This document shows positions 51,431 to 60,437 of a stretch of DNA of 64,000 nt, one piece after another. The notes below the pieces were generated by a model, which was not told the origin of the DNA, ran no database searches, and was given only the letters and a program-made list of their open reading frames with translations. The translations under genes were made by a program, and so were the position numbers. This stretch comes from Klenkia brasiliensis (lineage in GTDB: Bacteria; Actinomycetota; Actinomycetes; Mycobacteriales; Geodermatophilaceae): assembly GCF_900100695.1 (NCBI RefSeq), contig NZ_FNCF01000002.1, positions 248,001 to 312,000 of the forward strand, written 5' to 3'. Position 1 is the first letter of the stretch. Each line of letters begins with the position of its first letter.

Positions 51431-52501
51431 GTGGACCCTGACGACGGCGTCGAGCGCCCGACCCTGGCCAGCGTGGCAGCCCTCGCCCAGGTCTCGAAGC
51501 AGACCGTCAGCAACGTGCTCAACGCCCCGCACCTGGTCAGCGGGGCCACCCTGGACCGGGTCCGCGCGGTCATCGACGAGGTCGGCTACCGCCCGCTGCG
51601 GGCCGCCCAGCAGATGCGCAGCCACCGCTCCCAGCTGATCGGCATCCGCATCGACCCGGTGCGCGAGGGCCTGGGCGGCATCGTCCTCGACCAGTTCCTG
51701 CACGCCCTCACCCGCAGCGCCGAGGAGTCCGGCCACCGGATGGTGCTGTTCACCGCCGACGGCGCCGAGGGCGAGGTGGCGGCCTACGACGAGCTGGTCG
51801 CGGGCTTCGCCGTCGACGCCTTCGTGCTCACCGGCACCTCCCACGGCGACCCCCGCACCGCCTGGCTGCGCCGACGCCGGCTGCCGGTGGCCAGCTTCGG
51901 CCGGCCCTGGGACGACCCGACCGGGCGCAGCTGGGTGGACACCGACGGCGCAGCCGGCACCCGTGCGGCGACCGAGCACCTGGTGGCGCAGGGCCACACC
52001 CGGATCGCCTTCCTGGGCTGGCCGGTGGGCTCGGGCACCGGCGACGACCGGCGGTCGGGCTGGCTGGGCGCGATGGCCTCGGCCGGCCTGCCCGTCGCCG
52101 GCCTGGACGCCGGCCTCCCCGACGACCCCGCCGTCGCCCAGGCCGCGGCCCTGGGGCTGCTGGCCGCCCGCGGCGTCACCGCGCTGGTCTGCGCCTCGGA
52201 CTCCCTCGCGCTCGGCGCGCTCGGCGCGGTGCAGGAGCTGGGCCGCCGGCCGGGCGCCGACGTCGGCGTCGTCGGCTTCGACGACAGCCCGGTGGCCGCG
52301 GCGATCGGGCTGTCCTCGGTCGCCCAGCCCGTCGCCGCCGCGGCCGCGGCCTGCATCGACCTGCTGCGCGCCCAGCTGGACCCCGGACCCGGGGACGACG
52401 TCGACGAGCCGGTGCTGCTCGCCCCCCGGCTGGTGGTGCGGGCGTCGTCGGAGCGCGGCGGCCCGCAGGCCGTCGTCCCCCCGGTCCTGCCGGCCCCCTG
52501 A
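51431..52501 (+). CDS. LacI-family regulator
   Basis: 356 residues. The N-terminal headpiece reads PTLASVAALAQVSKQTVSNV followed by the hinge helix AAQQMRSHRSQ, then a periplasmic-binding-like effector domain. LacI regulators of this type bind a sugar. GTG 51431 follows GGAGG. It precedes the ABC importer genes by 52 bases and is divergent from the glycosidase, with matching operator sites on both sides of the gap. Confidence 0.92.
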   Translation: MDPDDGVERPTLASVAALAQVSKQTVSNVLNAPHLVSGATLDRVRAVIDEVGYRPLRAAQQMRSHRSQLIGIRIDPVREGLGGIVLDQFLHALTRSAEESGHRMVLFTADGAEGEVAAYDELVAGFAVDAFVLTGTSHGDPRTAWLRRRRLPVASFGRPWDDPTGRSWVDTDGAAGTRAATEHLVAQGHTRIAFLGWPVGSGTGDDRRSGWLGAMASAGLPVAGLDAGLPDDPAVAQAAALGLLAARGVTALVCASDSLALGALGAVQELGRRPGADVGVVGFDDSPVAAAIGLSSVAQPVAAAAAACIDLLRAQLDPGPGDDVDEPVLLAPRLVVRASSERGGPQAVVPPVLPAP

Positions 52502-52553
52502 ACCCCCGACCGGCGGCACCGCGCCGCCGGCCACCTCGACGAGGAGGAACCCC

Positions 52554-53792
52554 GTGAGATCCCCGATCCGACGGTCCGCGCAGGCGGCGGTCGCCGTCGC
52601 CACGCTGTCCCTGGCCGCCGCGTGCGGCGGCGGGTTCGACGACGGCGCCCAGCAGCAGGAGTCCGGCAGCGCCTCGCTGACCATGCTCATCGCCAGCTCC
52701 GGCGACGCCGAGACCCAGGCCGTGCAGGAGCAGGTCGACGCCTACGAGCAGCAGTCGGGCAACACCGTCGAGGTCCAGGTGGCCGCCGACCTGTCGCAGG
52801 AGCTCGCGCAGGGCTTCGCCGGCGGCAACCCGCCGGACGTGTTCTACCTCGACGCCAGCCGGCTGGCCGACCAGGCCGACGCGGGCAACCTGTTCCCCTA
52901 CGTGGACCAGGTCGACGACGCCGACGACTTCTACCCGAACCTCCTCGACGCCTTCACCTACCAGGGCACGCAGTACTGCCTGCCCAAGGACTTCTCCACC
53001 CTCGCGCTGGAGATCAACGACGCCGCGTGGTCGGCGGCCGGGCTGACCGAGGCCGACTACCCGACCACCTGGGACCAGCTGGCGTCGGTGGCGCAGCGGC
53101 TGACCACCGGGGGGCAGACCGGCCTGGTCGTCAACGCGACCCGGGACCGGGTCGGGGCGTTCATGGTCGAGGGCGGGGGCTGGTTCCTGTCCGAGGACGG
53201 CAGCGAGGTCACCGCGGACAGCCCGGAGAACCTCGAGGCGCTGCAGTACTTGCAGACCAACCTGCAGTCCGGCAGCTTCAGCTTCCCCGGCGACGTCGAC
53301 GCCGGTGACGGCGTGGAGGCCCTGGGCACCGGCAAGGCCGCGATGACCATCGAGGGCAACTGGCTGGTCGGCGGCATGGCCAACGACTACCCCGACGTCG
53401 GCTACACCGTCGTCCCGCTGCCCGAGGGCCCCGGTGGCCCGGGCACCCTGTCGTTCACCAACTGCCTGGCGGTGGCCTCCGACAGCGACGCGCAGGACGC
53501 TGCGGTCGACCTCGCCACCTACCTGACCGGCGGCGACGCGATGACCGCGCTGACCCAGGACACCGGCGTGCTGCCCTCGCGCCAGTCGCTGGCCGACGCC
53601 TACCTGGAGCAGTTCCCCGAGCGCGAGGCCTACATCGCCGGGGCCGACTACGCGCAGGGCCCGGTCAACGCCCCGGGCGTGGAGCCGGTGCTGCAGGACT
53701 TCGACAGCCAGCTCGGCTCCGTCGAGACCGGTGACCCGGCCGAGATCCTGCAGTCCACCCAGACCAACCTCGAGCAGGCGATCGGCGGATGA
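52554..53792 (+). CDS. Sugar ABC transporter, substrate-binding lipoprotein
   Basis: 412 residues with an N-terminal lipoprotein signal ending LSLAAACGGG, the Cys being the lipid site. The mature protein is an extracellular solute-binding protein family 1 (MalE-like): YDELV-type hinge regions, GGNPPDVFYLDASRLAD, GKAAMTIEGNWLVGG. It captures an oligosaccharide or glycoside outside the cell. GTG 52554 follows GAGGAGG. First of three importer genes. Confidence 0.92.
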   Translation: MRSPIRRSAQAAVAVATLSLAAACGGGFDDGAQQQESGSASLTMLIASSGDAETQAVQEQVDAYEQQSGNTVEVQVAADLSQELAQGFAGGNPPDVFYLDASRLADQADAGNLFPYVDQVDDADDFYPNLLDAFTYQGTQYCLPKDFSTLALEINDAAWSAAGLTEADYPTTWDQLASVAQRLTTGGQTGLVVNATRDRVGAFMVEGGGWFLSEDGSEVTADSPENLEALQYLQTNLQSGSFSFPGDVDAGDGVEALGTGKAAMTIEGNWLVGGMANDYPDVGYTVVPLPEGPGGPGTLSFTNCLAVASDSDAQDAAVDLATYLTGGDAMTALTQDTGVLPSRQSLADAYLEQFPEREAYIAGADYAQGPVNAPGVEPVLQDFDSQLGSVETGDPAEILQSTQTNLEQAIGG

Positions 53793-54943
53793 CCGCCGCC
53801 CCGGCCCCCGCGGGGGGCCTGCGGACGCGGCCCCTGCGGGGGTCGGGGGCGCCCGGCGCCTCGCGCGCGGGGCAGGGCCGGGCGGGCTGGGCCTTCGCCA
53901 CCCCGCAGGCCGTGCTGATCGGGCTGTTCGTGCTCATCCCGATCCTCATGGCGTTCTGGGTGAGCCTGACCGACTGGCGCGGCCGCGGGTCGCCGTTCAG
54001 CGGCTCGGTGGGCTTCGTCGGGTTCGACAACTACGCGGCGATCCTCACCGAGCCGGGTCTGGCCCGGCAGGACTTCATGACCGCGCTGCGCAACAACGCC
54101 TGGTACGTGCTGCTGGTGGTGCCGCTGCAGACGGCGATCGCGCTGGGCCTCGCACTGGTGCTGAACTCGCGGATCCGGGCGAAGGGGTTCTTCCGGACCG
54201 CCTTCTACTTCCCGACCGTGACCAGCTCGGTGGCCATCAGCCTGGTCTTCATCTTCCTGTTCACCGGCGGCGGCGCGGTCAATGCACTGCTCGGGGTGTT
54301 CGGGATCGACGGGCCGAACTGGTTCAGCGACAGCCGCGGGCTGCTGCACCTGGTCGGCGACGGGCTCGGGCTGTGGGACTCGGCGAACCCGCCGGCGGCG
54401 CTGACCTCCGGCGGCCCGGCCGGGCTGACCTGGTGGGACTGGCTGTCCGGGCCGTCGATCGCGCTGGCCGCGCTCATCCTGCTGGTGGTCTGGACGTCGG
54501 CCGGCGGCTACATGCTGATGTTCCTGGCGGCGCTGCAGGACGTGCCCGCCGACGTGCGGGAGGCCGCCGTCATGGACGGCGCCAACCGGTGGCAGCGGTT
54601 CCGCGCCGTGACGTTGCCGGCGCTGCGGCCCACCCTGTTCCTGGTCACCACGCTGGGCCTGATCGGCACCTGGCAGGTGTTCGACCAGGTGTACCTGATC
54701 AGCCAGGGCAACCCGGCGAAGACGACCCTGACGCCGGCCTACCTCAGCTACACCTCGGCGTTCGAGGTCGGGCAGTGGGGCCGGGCCGCGGCGATGTCGT
54801 TCGTGCTGTTCGCGATCATCGTCGTGCTCACCACGCTGCAGCGGTTCCTCATGCGCGACAAGGACGCCGCCGCCGAGAGGAAGGCGGCCCGGGCGGCCGC
54901 CCGGCGGCGCACGTCCACGACCTTCTTCCACGCGGACCGGTGA
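53789..54943 (+). CDS. Sugar ABC transporter permease (MalF-like)
   Basis: 384 residues with six or seven helices. The EAA loop is visible as DVREAAVMDGANRWQRFRAV, the contact to the ATPase. An extra loop between helices near 160-230 (NWFSDSRGLLHLVGDG) is of the MalF type. ATG 53789 overlaps the stop of the binding protein gene (ATGA). Confidence 0.92.
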   Translation: MTAAPAPAGGLRTRPLRGSGAPGASRAGQGRAGWAFATPQAVLIGLFVLIPILMAFWVSLTDWRGRGSPFSGSVGFVGFDNYAAILTEPGLARQDFMTALRNNAWYVLLVVPLQTAIALGLALVLNSRIRAKGFFRTAFYFPTVTSSVAISLVFIFLFTGGGAVNALLGVFGIDGPNWFSDSRGLLHLVGDGLGLWDSANPPAALTSGGPAGLTWWDWLSGPSIALAALILLVVWTSAGGYMLMFLAALQDVPADVREAAVMDGANRWQRFRAVTLPALRPTLFLVTTLGLIGTWQVFDQVYLISQGNPAKTTLTPAYLSYTSAFEVGQWGRAAAMSFVLFAIIVVLTTLQRFLMRDKDAAAERKAARAAARRRTSTTFFHADR

Positions 54944-54950
54944 GGCAGCC

Positions 54951-55838
54951 ATGACCGCCGCCCTCGAGACACCCCCTGTCCGGACCCCCGCCCCCGCGCC
55001 GGCCCGCCGTCGCCGGTTCCCCGTGGGCCGGTTCCTCGCCTACGCGGTGCTGGTGTTCTTCGCGCTGGTCTACGTCTACCCCTTCGTCATCCAGGTGGTG
55101 ACGTCGTTCAAGACCAACAGCGACGCGACGAACTCCCCGCTGTCGCTGCTGCCCGACCCGGTGACCACGGCGGCGTTCGGCCGGCTGTTCGACACCGACT
55201 TCGCCCTCTGGGGCTTCAACTCGGTGTGGGTGTCGCTGCTGGTCACCCTCGGCCGGGTGTTCCTGTGCTCGCTGGCCGGCTACGCCCTGGCGCGGCTGCG
55301 CTTCCGCGGCCGCTCGGCGCTGTTCACCGCCGTCCTGGCGGTCATGGCGGTGCCCAGCGTCGTGCTGCTGATCCCGAAGTTCCTGGTGCTCAACCAGCTC
55401 GGCATCTACGACACCCCGGTCGCGCTGTTCCTGCCGCTGGTCGCCGACGCCGCGGGCGTGTTCATCATGAAGCAGTTCTTCGAGAGCGTGCCGGCCTCGA
55501 TCGAGGAGGCGGCCCGCATCGACGGCGCGGGCACCTTCCGGATCTTCTGGTCGGTGGTGCTGCCGATGGCCCGCCCGGCCCTGATCACGCTGACCATCCT
55601 CAGCTTCCAGGCGTCGTGGAACGAGCTGCCGCACTTCATCGTGGCCAGCCAGGACCGCGACCTCTACACGCTGACCAAGGGCGTGGCGACGCTGACCACC
55701 GGCCAGCTCGGGTCGGGCAACCAGTTCCCGCTCACCCTGGGCGCGGCGCTGCTGATGACCCTGCCGGTGGCCGTGGTGTTCTTCGTCTTCCAGCGCTACT
55801 TCGTCGCCGGCGCCAACGAGGGGGCGGTGAAGGGCTAG
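54951..55838 (+). CDS. Sugar ABC transporter permease (MalG-like)
   Basis: 295 residues, six helices. The EAA loop is SIEEAARIDGAGTFRIFWSV near residue 183. It partners the MalF-like permease eight bases upstream. No ATPase gene follows, so the system probably uses a shared MsiK-type ATPase encoded elsewhere, as is common in actinobacteria. The stop overlaps the convergent alcohol dehydrogenase gene by four bases. Confidence 0.92.
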   Translation: MTAALETPPVRTPAPAPARRRRFPVGRFLAYAVLVFFALVYVYPFVIQVVTSFKTNSDATNSPLSLLPDPVTTAAFGRLFDTDFALWGFNSVWVSLLVTLGRVFLCSLAGYALARLRFRGRSALFTAVLAVMAVPSVVLLIPKFLVLNQLGIYDTPVALFLPLVADAAGVFIMKQFFESVPASIEEAARIDGAGTFRIFWSVVLPMARPALITLTILSFQASWNELPHFIVASQDRDLYTLTKGVATLTTGQLGSGNQFPLTLGAALLMTLPVAVVFFVFQRYFVAGANEGAVKG

Positions 55839-56950
55839 TCCGCGTGCACCAGCAGGCCGCGGATCGTCTCGCCCGCGGCCTGGTCGGCGAAGCCCTGGTG
55901 CAGCTGGTCCAGGGAGTACCGGCGGGTGACCAGCCGGTCGAGCTCGAGCTTCCCCTCCTCGGCCAGCCGCAGCAGCATCGGCACGTCGCGGTGGGCGTTG
56001 CAGCTGCCGAACAGCGCGCCCTGGATGCGGTGCTCGTAGGCGGTCACCCCGTTGCCCTGCAGCGACAGCGTGACGTCGGAGGCGACGTCGGCCAGGGCGG
56101 TGAGCACCAGGGTGCCGCCCTTGCCCAGGCAGCGGGCGGCCAGCCGGGTGCTCTCGGGATCGGTCGACCCCAGCGTCAGGACGACGACGTCGGCGCCGTT
56201 GCCCCAGGTCAGCTCGCGGGCCAGCGCCGCGGCCTCCTTCGAGCTCGCGACGGCATGGGTGGCGCCGACGGTGAGCGCGAACTCCCGCCGGAACGCGACC
56301 GGGTCCACCGCCACCACGTGCGAGGCACCGGCGTGCGCGGCGCCCTGCACCGCGTTGGCGCCCACCCCGCCGCAGCCCACGACCACCACGGTGTCCCCGG
56401 GCCGGGTCCCGCCGGCGTACACGGCCGAGCCCCAGCCGGTGGGGACGCTGCAGGCCATCAGCGCCGCGGTGTCCAGCGGCAGCCACGGGTGGATCTTGAT
56501 GACCGAGGCCTCGTGCAGCAGCGAGTGCCGCGCGAAGGCGCCGACCATGCAGAACGCGCCCAGCTCCTCGCCGTCCAGCCGGAAGGGCCAGGTGCCGGTC
56601 GGCAGCTGACCGGTCGCGATGGTGGCGCCCAGGTTGCACAGGTTGGACCGGCCCGAGGCGCACCAGCGGCAGGTGCCGCAGGCGGGCAGGAAGCTGGCCA
56701 CGACGTGGTCGCCGGGGGCCACCCGGCTGACCCCGGGCCCCACCGCCAGCACCCGCCCGGAGCCCTCGTGGCCGCCGACGATGGGGTACCGGCCGCCGGC
56801 GTTGGAGTGCCGGAGGTGCTCGTCGGAGTGGCACAGGCCCGCGTAGGCCATCTCCACCAGCACCTCGCCGGGGCCGGGGTCGCCGACCTCCAGCGTCACG
56901 AGCTCGTACTGACCACCCTGGCTGCGCAGCACTGCGCCGGTCGTCTCCAC
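55835..56950 (-). CDS. Zinc alcohol dehydrogenase, NDMA-dependent type
   Basis: 371 residues, MDR superfamily. Catalytic zinc ligands Cys40 and His61 with Glu62 (GGHEGSG) are present; structural zinc Cys91, 94, 97 and 105 are all there. The nucleotide-binding motif is GCGGVGANAVQ near 195. The sequence looks like the NDMA-dependent/mycothiol-linked branch found in actinobacteria, which oxidise alcohols or formaldehyde with tightly bound NAD. The substrate is unknown. ATG 56950 lies four bases from the convergently read gene group's neighbour on the same strand. Confidence 0.88.
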   Translation of the reverse strand: METTGAVLRSQGGQYELVTLEVGDPGPGEVLVEMAYAGLCHSDEHLRHSNAGGRYPIVGGHEGSGRVLAVGPGVSRVAPGDHVVASFLPACGTCRWCASGRSNLCNLGATIATGQLPTGTWPFRLDGEELGAFCMVGAFARHSLLHEASVIKIHPWLPLDTAALMACSVPTGWGSAVYAGGTRPGDTVVVVGCGGVGANAVQGAAHAGASHVVAVDPVAFRREFALTVGATHAVASSKEAAALARELTWGNGADVVVLTLGSTDPESTRLAARCLGKGGTLVLTALADVASDVTLSLQGNGVTAYEHRIQGALFGSCNAHRDVPMLLRLAEEGKLELDRLVTRRYSLDQLHQGFADQAAGETIRGLLVHAD

Positions 56951-56954
56951 CGGC

Positions 56955-58478
56955 TCATCCCAGCAGATGCCGCGCCGCGGCGTACCCGCCGAGCCCGCTG
57001 ACCGCCCCGCCGCGCACCGTCCCGCCCGAGGACGCCGACACCACGCGCGGGTGCGCGGTGCCCGCTCCCCAGCTGCCCGCCGGGTGCGCCTCGTCGGCCA
57101 CCGGCCAGGCCAGGTCGCCGTGGAAGATGTGCCCGCCCGGCATGGCCAGCGAGGCCTCGACGTCCAGCGGGGACGCGGCCTGCAGGCACGGCCGGCCCTC
57201 GGCGTCGGTGGCCAGGCACCCCGCCAGCGGCTCCTCGAGCTGGGCGTCCAGCTGGGCGACCACCCGGCGCACGGCCTCCTCGCGGGTGCCCACCGGGTCG
57301 GCGGCGAACAGCCCGGCCGGGGTGTGCAGGCCGAAGAGGGTGAGCGTGTGCAGGCCGGTGCCGCCGGTGATCGACGGGTCGGTCAGCGAGTGGCAGTACA
57401 CCTCGAACGGGATGGTGTCCGGCAGCGCCCCGGCCGCTGCCTGCGCGTACGCCGCGTCGATCTGGGAGGCGGCCTCGTCGACGTGGCAGGTGCCGCCGAA
57501 GGCCACCGAGGGGTCCAGGCCCGAGCGGGGCCGGGGCAGCCGGGTGAGCACCATGTTGACCTTGAGCTGGGCACCCTCCGGCCGCGGCCCGGGGGCGGCG
57601 CCGGTCAGCTCGTCGAGGACGGCGGGGGCGCAGCCGGCCACCACGTGCCCGGCGTCCACGGCGTGCGCCGTCCCCTCGTCGTCGGTCCAGTGCACCGTCA
57701 CCCCGTCGGCGCGGGTCTCCACGGCGGTCACGGTGGCCCGGGTGCGCAGCTCCGCCCCGGCCCGCCGGGCGGCGTCGGCCATCGCGCCGCTGACCGCGCC
57801 CATGCCGCCCACCGGCACCCGCCACAGCCCGGTGCCGTTGCCCACCAGGTGGTACAGGAAGCAGCGGCCGGCCAGGCCGTCGGCGGCGTGCACGTCGGCG
57901 AAGGTGCCGATCAGCCCGTCGGTCAGCGCCACCCCGCGGGCCACGTCGGAGTCCAGGTGGTCGGCGACCACGTCGGCCAGCGGCCGCTCGACCAGGTCGC
58001 GGTACAGCTGCGGGTCGCGCAGCCGGCCCTCCAGCTCGCCCCGGTCGAGCAGCGGCTCGACGAGGGTGGGGGAGAGGTCCTCGGCCAGGGTGGCGAGCCG
58101 GCCGTAGAGGCGCTGCCAGCCCGCCCACTCGGCGTCCGAGCCGGTCAGCGCGCGGAAGGACGCCGCGGTCGCCGTGCCCGGGTCGCGCTCGACCAGCAGC
58201 GCCCGGTCGCCCAGCAAGGTCGCCGAGCTCACCGACCGGTCGGCGAGCTCGATGCCCAGCTCGAGGTCGGTCACCAGCCGGTCGGGCAGCAGGCTGACCA
58301 GGTAGGAGTAGGCCGAGAGCCGGACGTCGACCCCGGGGAAGACCCGCTCGCTCACCGCCGCGCCGCCGAGCCCCGCCCGGCGCTCCAGGACCAGCACCGA
58401 CCGGCCCGCGCGGGCCAGGTACGCCGCGGCGACGAGCCCGTTGTGCCCTCCGCCGACCACCACCACGTCGTGACGCAT
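56955..58478 (-). CDS. Phytoene-desaturase-like FAD oxidoreductase
   Basis: 507 residues. The N-terminal FAD motif is VVVVGGGHNGLVAAAYLARAG, and the end (GGAVSGLGGYAAARHLLG) is the C-terminal FAD-binding run. The middle shows the oxidoreductase domain with GGMGAVSGAMADAARR. It belongs to the amine oxidase/phytoene desaturase group, near PYROXD2-type proteins, but no other carotenoid gene is adjacent. ATG 58478 keeps the dinucleotide-binding motif at the very start; an upstream in-frame ATG at 58523 is less likely. It is four bases from the dehydrogenase and probably shares its transcript. Confidence 0.85.
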   Translation of the reverse strand: MRHDVVVVGGGHNGLVAAAYLARAGRSVLVLERRAGLGGAAVSERVFPGVDVRLSAYSYLVSLLPDRLVTDLELGIELADRSVSSATLLGDRALLVERDPGTATAASFRALTGSDAEWAGWQRLYGRLATLAEDLSPTLVEPLLDRGELEGRLRDPQLYRDLVERPLADVVADHLDSDVARGVALTDGLIGTFADVHAADGLAGRCFLYHLVGNGTGLWRVPVGGMGAVSGAMADAARRAGAELRTRATVTAVETRADGVTVHWTDDEGTAHAVDAGHVVAGCAPAVLDELTGAAPGPRPEGAQLKVNMVLTRLPRPRSGLDPSVAFGGTCHVDEAASQIDAAYAQAAAGALPDTIPFEVYCHSLTDPSITGGTGLHTLTLFGLHTPAGLFAADPVGTREEAVRRVVAQLDAQLEEPLAGCLATDAEGRPCLQAASPLDVEASLAMPGGHIFHGDLAWPVADEAHPAGSWGAGTAHPRVVSASSGGTVRGGAVSGLGGYAAARHLLG

Positions 58479-58593
58479 CCCGGCATCCTGTCCCACCCGC
58501 AACAGGCGCAACGAGGTGGTCACGGGTTGTGAGCGTGCTCATGGCGTGTCCTCGGCGCGGGCGTGCGGAAGTCCACAAACGGAGGAGGGTGGG

Positions 58594-58622
58594 TTGTCAC
58601 GACTGGGTTACGCACCTACCGT
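58594..58622 (+). promoter_or_regulatory. Promoter for the riboswitch-NlpC/P60 transcript
   Basis: TTGTCA (58594-58599) and TACCGT (58617-58622) are separated by 17 bases, fitting a housekeeping sigma promoter. It lies about 45 bases before the riboswitch body. The rest of 58479-58593 holds the divergent gene's promoter region with no other signal noticed. Confidence 0.55.
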
Positions 58623-58667
58623 CGGGCCGTCCGGACGGATCGTTCCGCCACCCGCCAGGGGTGGCAC

Positions 58668-58843
58668 CGGCCGGACGCCGCCGAACCACGGCCGCCCCCC
58701 GCACCACACCAGCACCACCGGGGCGCGCCAGGACCGGGGACCCACCGAAGCACTGGGGTGAAGCACCGACGGCCCGCGAGGGCCCACGTGCCGGGCGACC
58801 TTCCCGCCCGAATCCGTCAGCTAACCCGGTAGGCGGCCTGTGG
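58668..58843 (+). promoter_or_regulatory. ydaO/yuaA-type c-di-AMP riboswitch
   Basis: The conserved 3' core is recognisable: GGGCGACCTTCCCGCCCGAA, then TCCGTCAGCTAACCCGGTAGGCGG, and earlier GGGGACCCA and ACTGGGGTGAAGC. These are the family landmarks that bind two c-di-AMP molecules. It sits between a promoter and a secreted cell-wall hydrolase, the classic actinobacterial arrangement. High c-di-AMP usually turns the gene off. Edges are estimated to about ten bases. Confidence 0.85.
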
Positions 58844-58866
58844 GAAGAAAGGACCACCCGCCGCAC

Positions 58867-59976
58867 ATGGCGAGTACCAGCACGGCCGCGCGCCGCCCTG
58901 CCCTCCTCCGGGGGCGTCGCGCAGCGATCACCCTCCTCGCCGCCGCCGGGGTCCTGGTGACCACCGCCCCCGCGCAGGCCGCCCCCGGCGACACCGCCGA
59001 GCCCACCACCGCCGCCGAGGCCGCCCAGCTGGTCGCCGACCGCGGGCACCAGCTCGAGGTGCTGACCGAGCAGTTCAACGACGCCCGTGTGGCGCTCGAG
59101 ACCGACCAGGCCGCCGCCACCCAGGCCGCCGCCGACGCGCAGGCCGCCCAGGCCGCCTACGACGCCGCCCGCGGCTCGGTCACCGACGTCGCCCGCACCG
59201 CCTACCAGGGCGGCAGCCAGCTCACCGGTCTGCAGACCCTGCTGTCGGCCAGCTCGGCCGGGGAGTTCGTCGAGCAGACGGCCACCCTGGACCTGCTCTC
59301 GCAGCACACCACCGACGTGCTCAGCGCGGCGCAGCAGGCCAACGAGGCCGCCGCGGCCGCCCAGCAGCAGGCCGACCAGGCCACCACCGACGCGCAGGCC
59401 CAGCTGGACGCGGTCAGCGCCCAGCAGGACCAGCTCAACGCCGAGATCGCCGACTACCAGGCGCAGTACGAGCGGCTCAACGCCGCGGAGCAGGCCGCGG
59501 TGCAGGCCAGCCACGGCGGCGGTGACACCGCCACCTCCCCCGCGTCGTCGTCGAGCTCCTCGGGCGGGTCGGACAGCTCGTCCGCGTCCGCCCCGGCCAG
59601 CACGGTGGTCGCCAACTCCGCCGCCGCGCAGACCGCCGTCGACACCGCGATGGCCCAGCGCGGCGACCCCTACGTGTGGGCCGCCTCCGGGCCGAACAGC
59701 TTCGACTGCTCGGGCCTGGTGCAGTACGCCTACGCCGCCGCCGGCATCTCGCTGCCGCACTCCAGCCGCGCCCAGGCCTCGATGGGCCAGGCCGTGTCGC
59801 GCGCCGACCTGCAGCCCGGCGACCTGGTGGCCTTCTACTCACCGGTCAGCCACATCGGCATCTACATCGGCAACGGGATGATGGTCCACGCGCCGACGTC
59901 CGGTGACGTGGTCAAGGTCGCCAGCATCGACGCGATGGGCTCCTCGCCCACGGCCTACCGCCGCCTCGCCGGCTGA
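58867..59976 (+). CDS. Secreted NlpC/P60 peptidoglycan hydrolase
   Basis: 369 residues. An Arg-rich N-terminus and a hydrophobic run ending TTAPAQA form a signal peptide (about 1-40). A coiled coil (about 45-215) is followed by a Ser-rich linker and the NlpC/P60 domain from about 258. The catalytic set is Cys281 (FDCSGLVQ), His329 (SHIGIYIG) and His341 (MVHAP). It cleaves peptide stems outside the cell, likely the D-Glu-mDAP bond as in RipA/RpfI types. ATG 58867 is assigned; GTG 58840 would add nine residues. A c-di-AMP riboswitch controls it. Confidence 0.92.
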   Translation: MASTSTAARRPALLRGRRAAITLLAAAGVLVTTAPAQAAPGDTAEPTTAAEAAQLVADRGHQLEVLTEQFNDARVALETDQAAATQAAADAQAAQAAYDAARGSVTDVARTAYQGGSQLTGLQTLLSASSAGEFVEQTATLDLLSQHTTDVLSAAQQANEAAAAAQQQADQATTDAQAQLDAVSAQQDQLNAEIADYQAQYERLNAAEQAAVQASHGGGDTATSPASSSSSSGGSDSSSASAPASTVVANSAAAQTAVDTAMAQRGDPYVWAASGPNSFDCSGLVQYAYAAAGISLPHSSRAQASMGQAVSRADLQPGDLVAFYSPVSHIGIYIGNGMMVHAPTSGDVVKVASIDAMGSSPTAYRRLAG

Positions 59977-59990
59977 CACCCGCGCAGCTC

Positions 59991-60027
59991 CGGGGCCCCG
60001 GTCACCCTCGTGGTGACCGGGGCCCCG
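59991..60027 (+). terminator. Terminator after the NlpC/P60 gene
   Basis: CGGGGCCCCGGTCACC pairs perfectly over 16 bases with its complement around the loop CTCGT, 14 bases after the stop. One of the strongest hairpins in the window. Confidence 0.75.
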
Positions 60028-60088
60028 TGCTGTGCGGGGTCGGTCACACCCGGGGACCCCGGCGGCGCCCCGGTCGTTGCTCCCGGTC

Positions 60089-60427
60089 GTGGCCAGCCTC
60101 CTCGAACCCCGGACCGTCGCCCGCGCCTTCCGCGTCGTCGCCCTCGCGGAGGCGGTGAGCTGGGGGCTCCTGCTGGCCGGCATGTTCGTCAAGTGGGTGC
60201 TGCGCACCTCCGAGCTCGGCGTGCAGATCGCCGGGCCGATCCACGGCGGGGTCTTCGTCGTCTACGTGGTGCTGGCCGTGGTGGCCTGGCGGGTGCTGCG
60301 CTGGGACATCCGGACCGGCCTGCTGGCACTGGTCGCGTCCGTGCCGCCGTTCGCCACCGTCTGGTTCGAGCGCCGGGCCGTCCGCGCCGGTCGGCTGCCG
60401 GTCGGCCGGCCGGTCGCCACCCCCTAG
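60089..60427 (+). CDS. DUF3817 small membrane protein
   Basis: 112 residues with three hydrophobic segments, reading AFRVVALAEAVSWGLLLAGM, then KWVLRTSELGVQIAGPIHG, and LRWDIRTGLLALVASVPPF. This is the DUF3817 pattern, often annotated as a YdzA-like integral membrane protein. Function unknown. GTG 60089 is preferred; longer frames lack a ribosome site. It precedes the serine hydrolase gene by 10 bases, perhaps on one message. Confidence 0.82.
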   Translation: MASLLEPRTVARAFRVVALAEAVSWGLLLAGMFVKWVLRTSELGVQIAGPIHGGVFVVYVVLAVVAWRVLRWDIRTGLLALVASVPPFATVWFERRAVRAGRLPVGRPVATP

Positions 60428-60437
60428 CCTGCGGGTC

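Noticed and set aside
56896-58578. Overlapping open frames on both strands of the phytoene-desaturase-like gene
   Set aside because: They are composition shadows; only the frame from 58478 carries the FAD motif and domain order.
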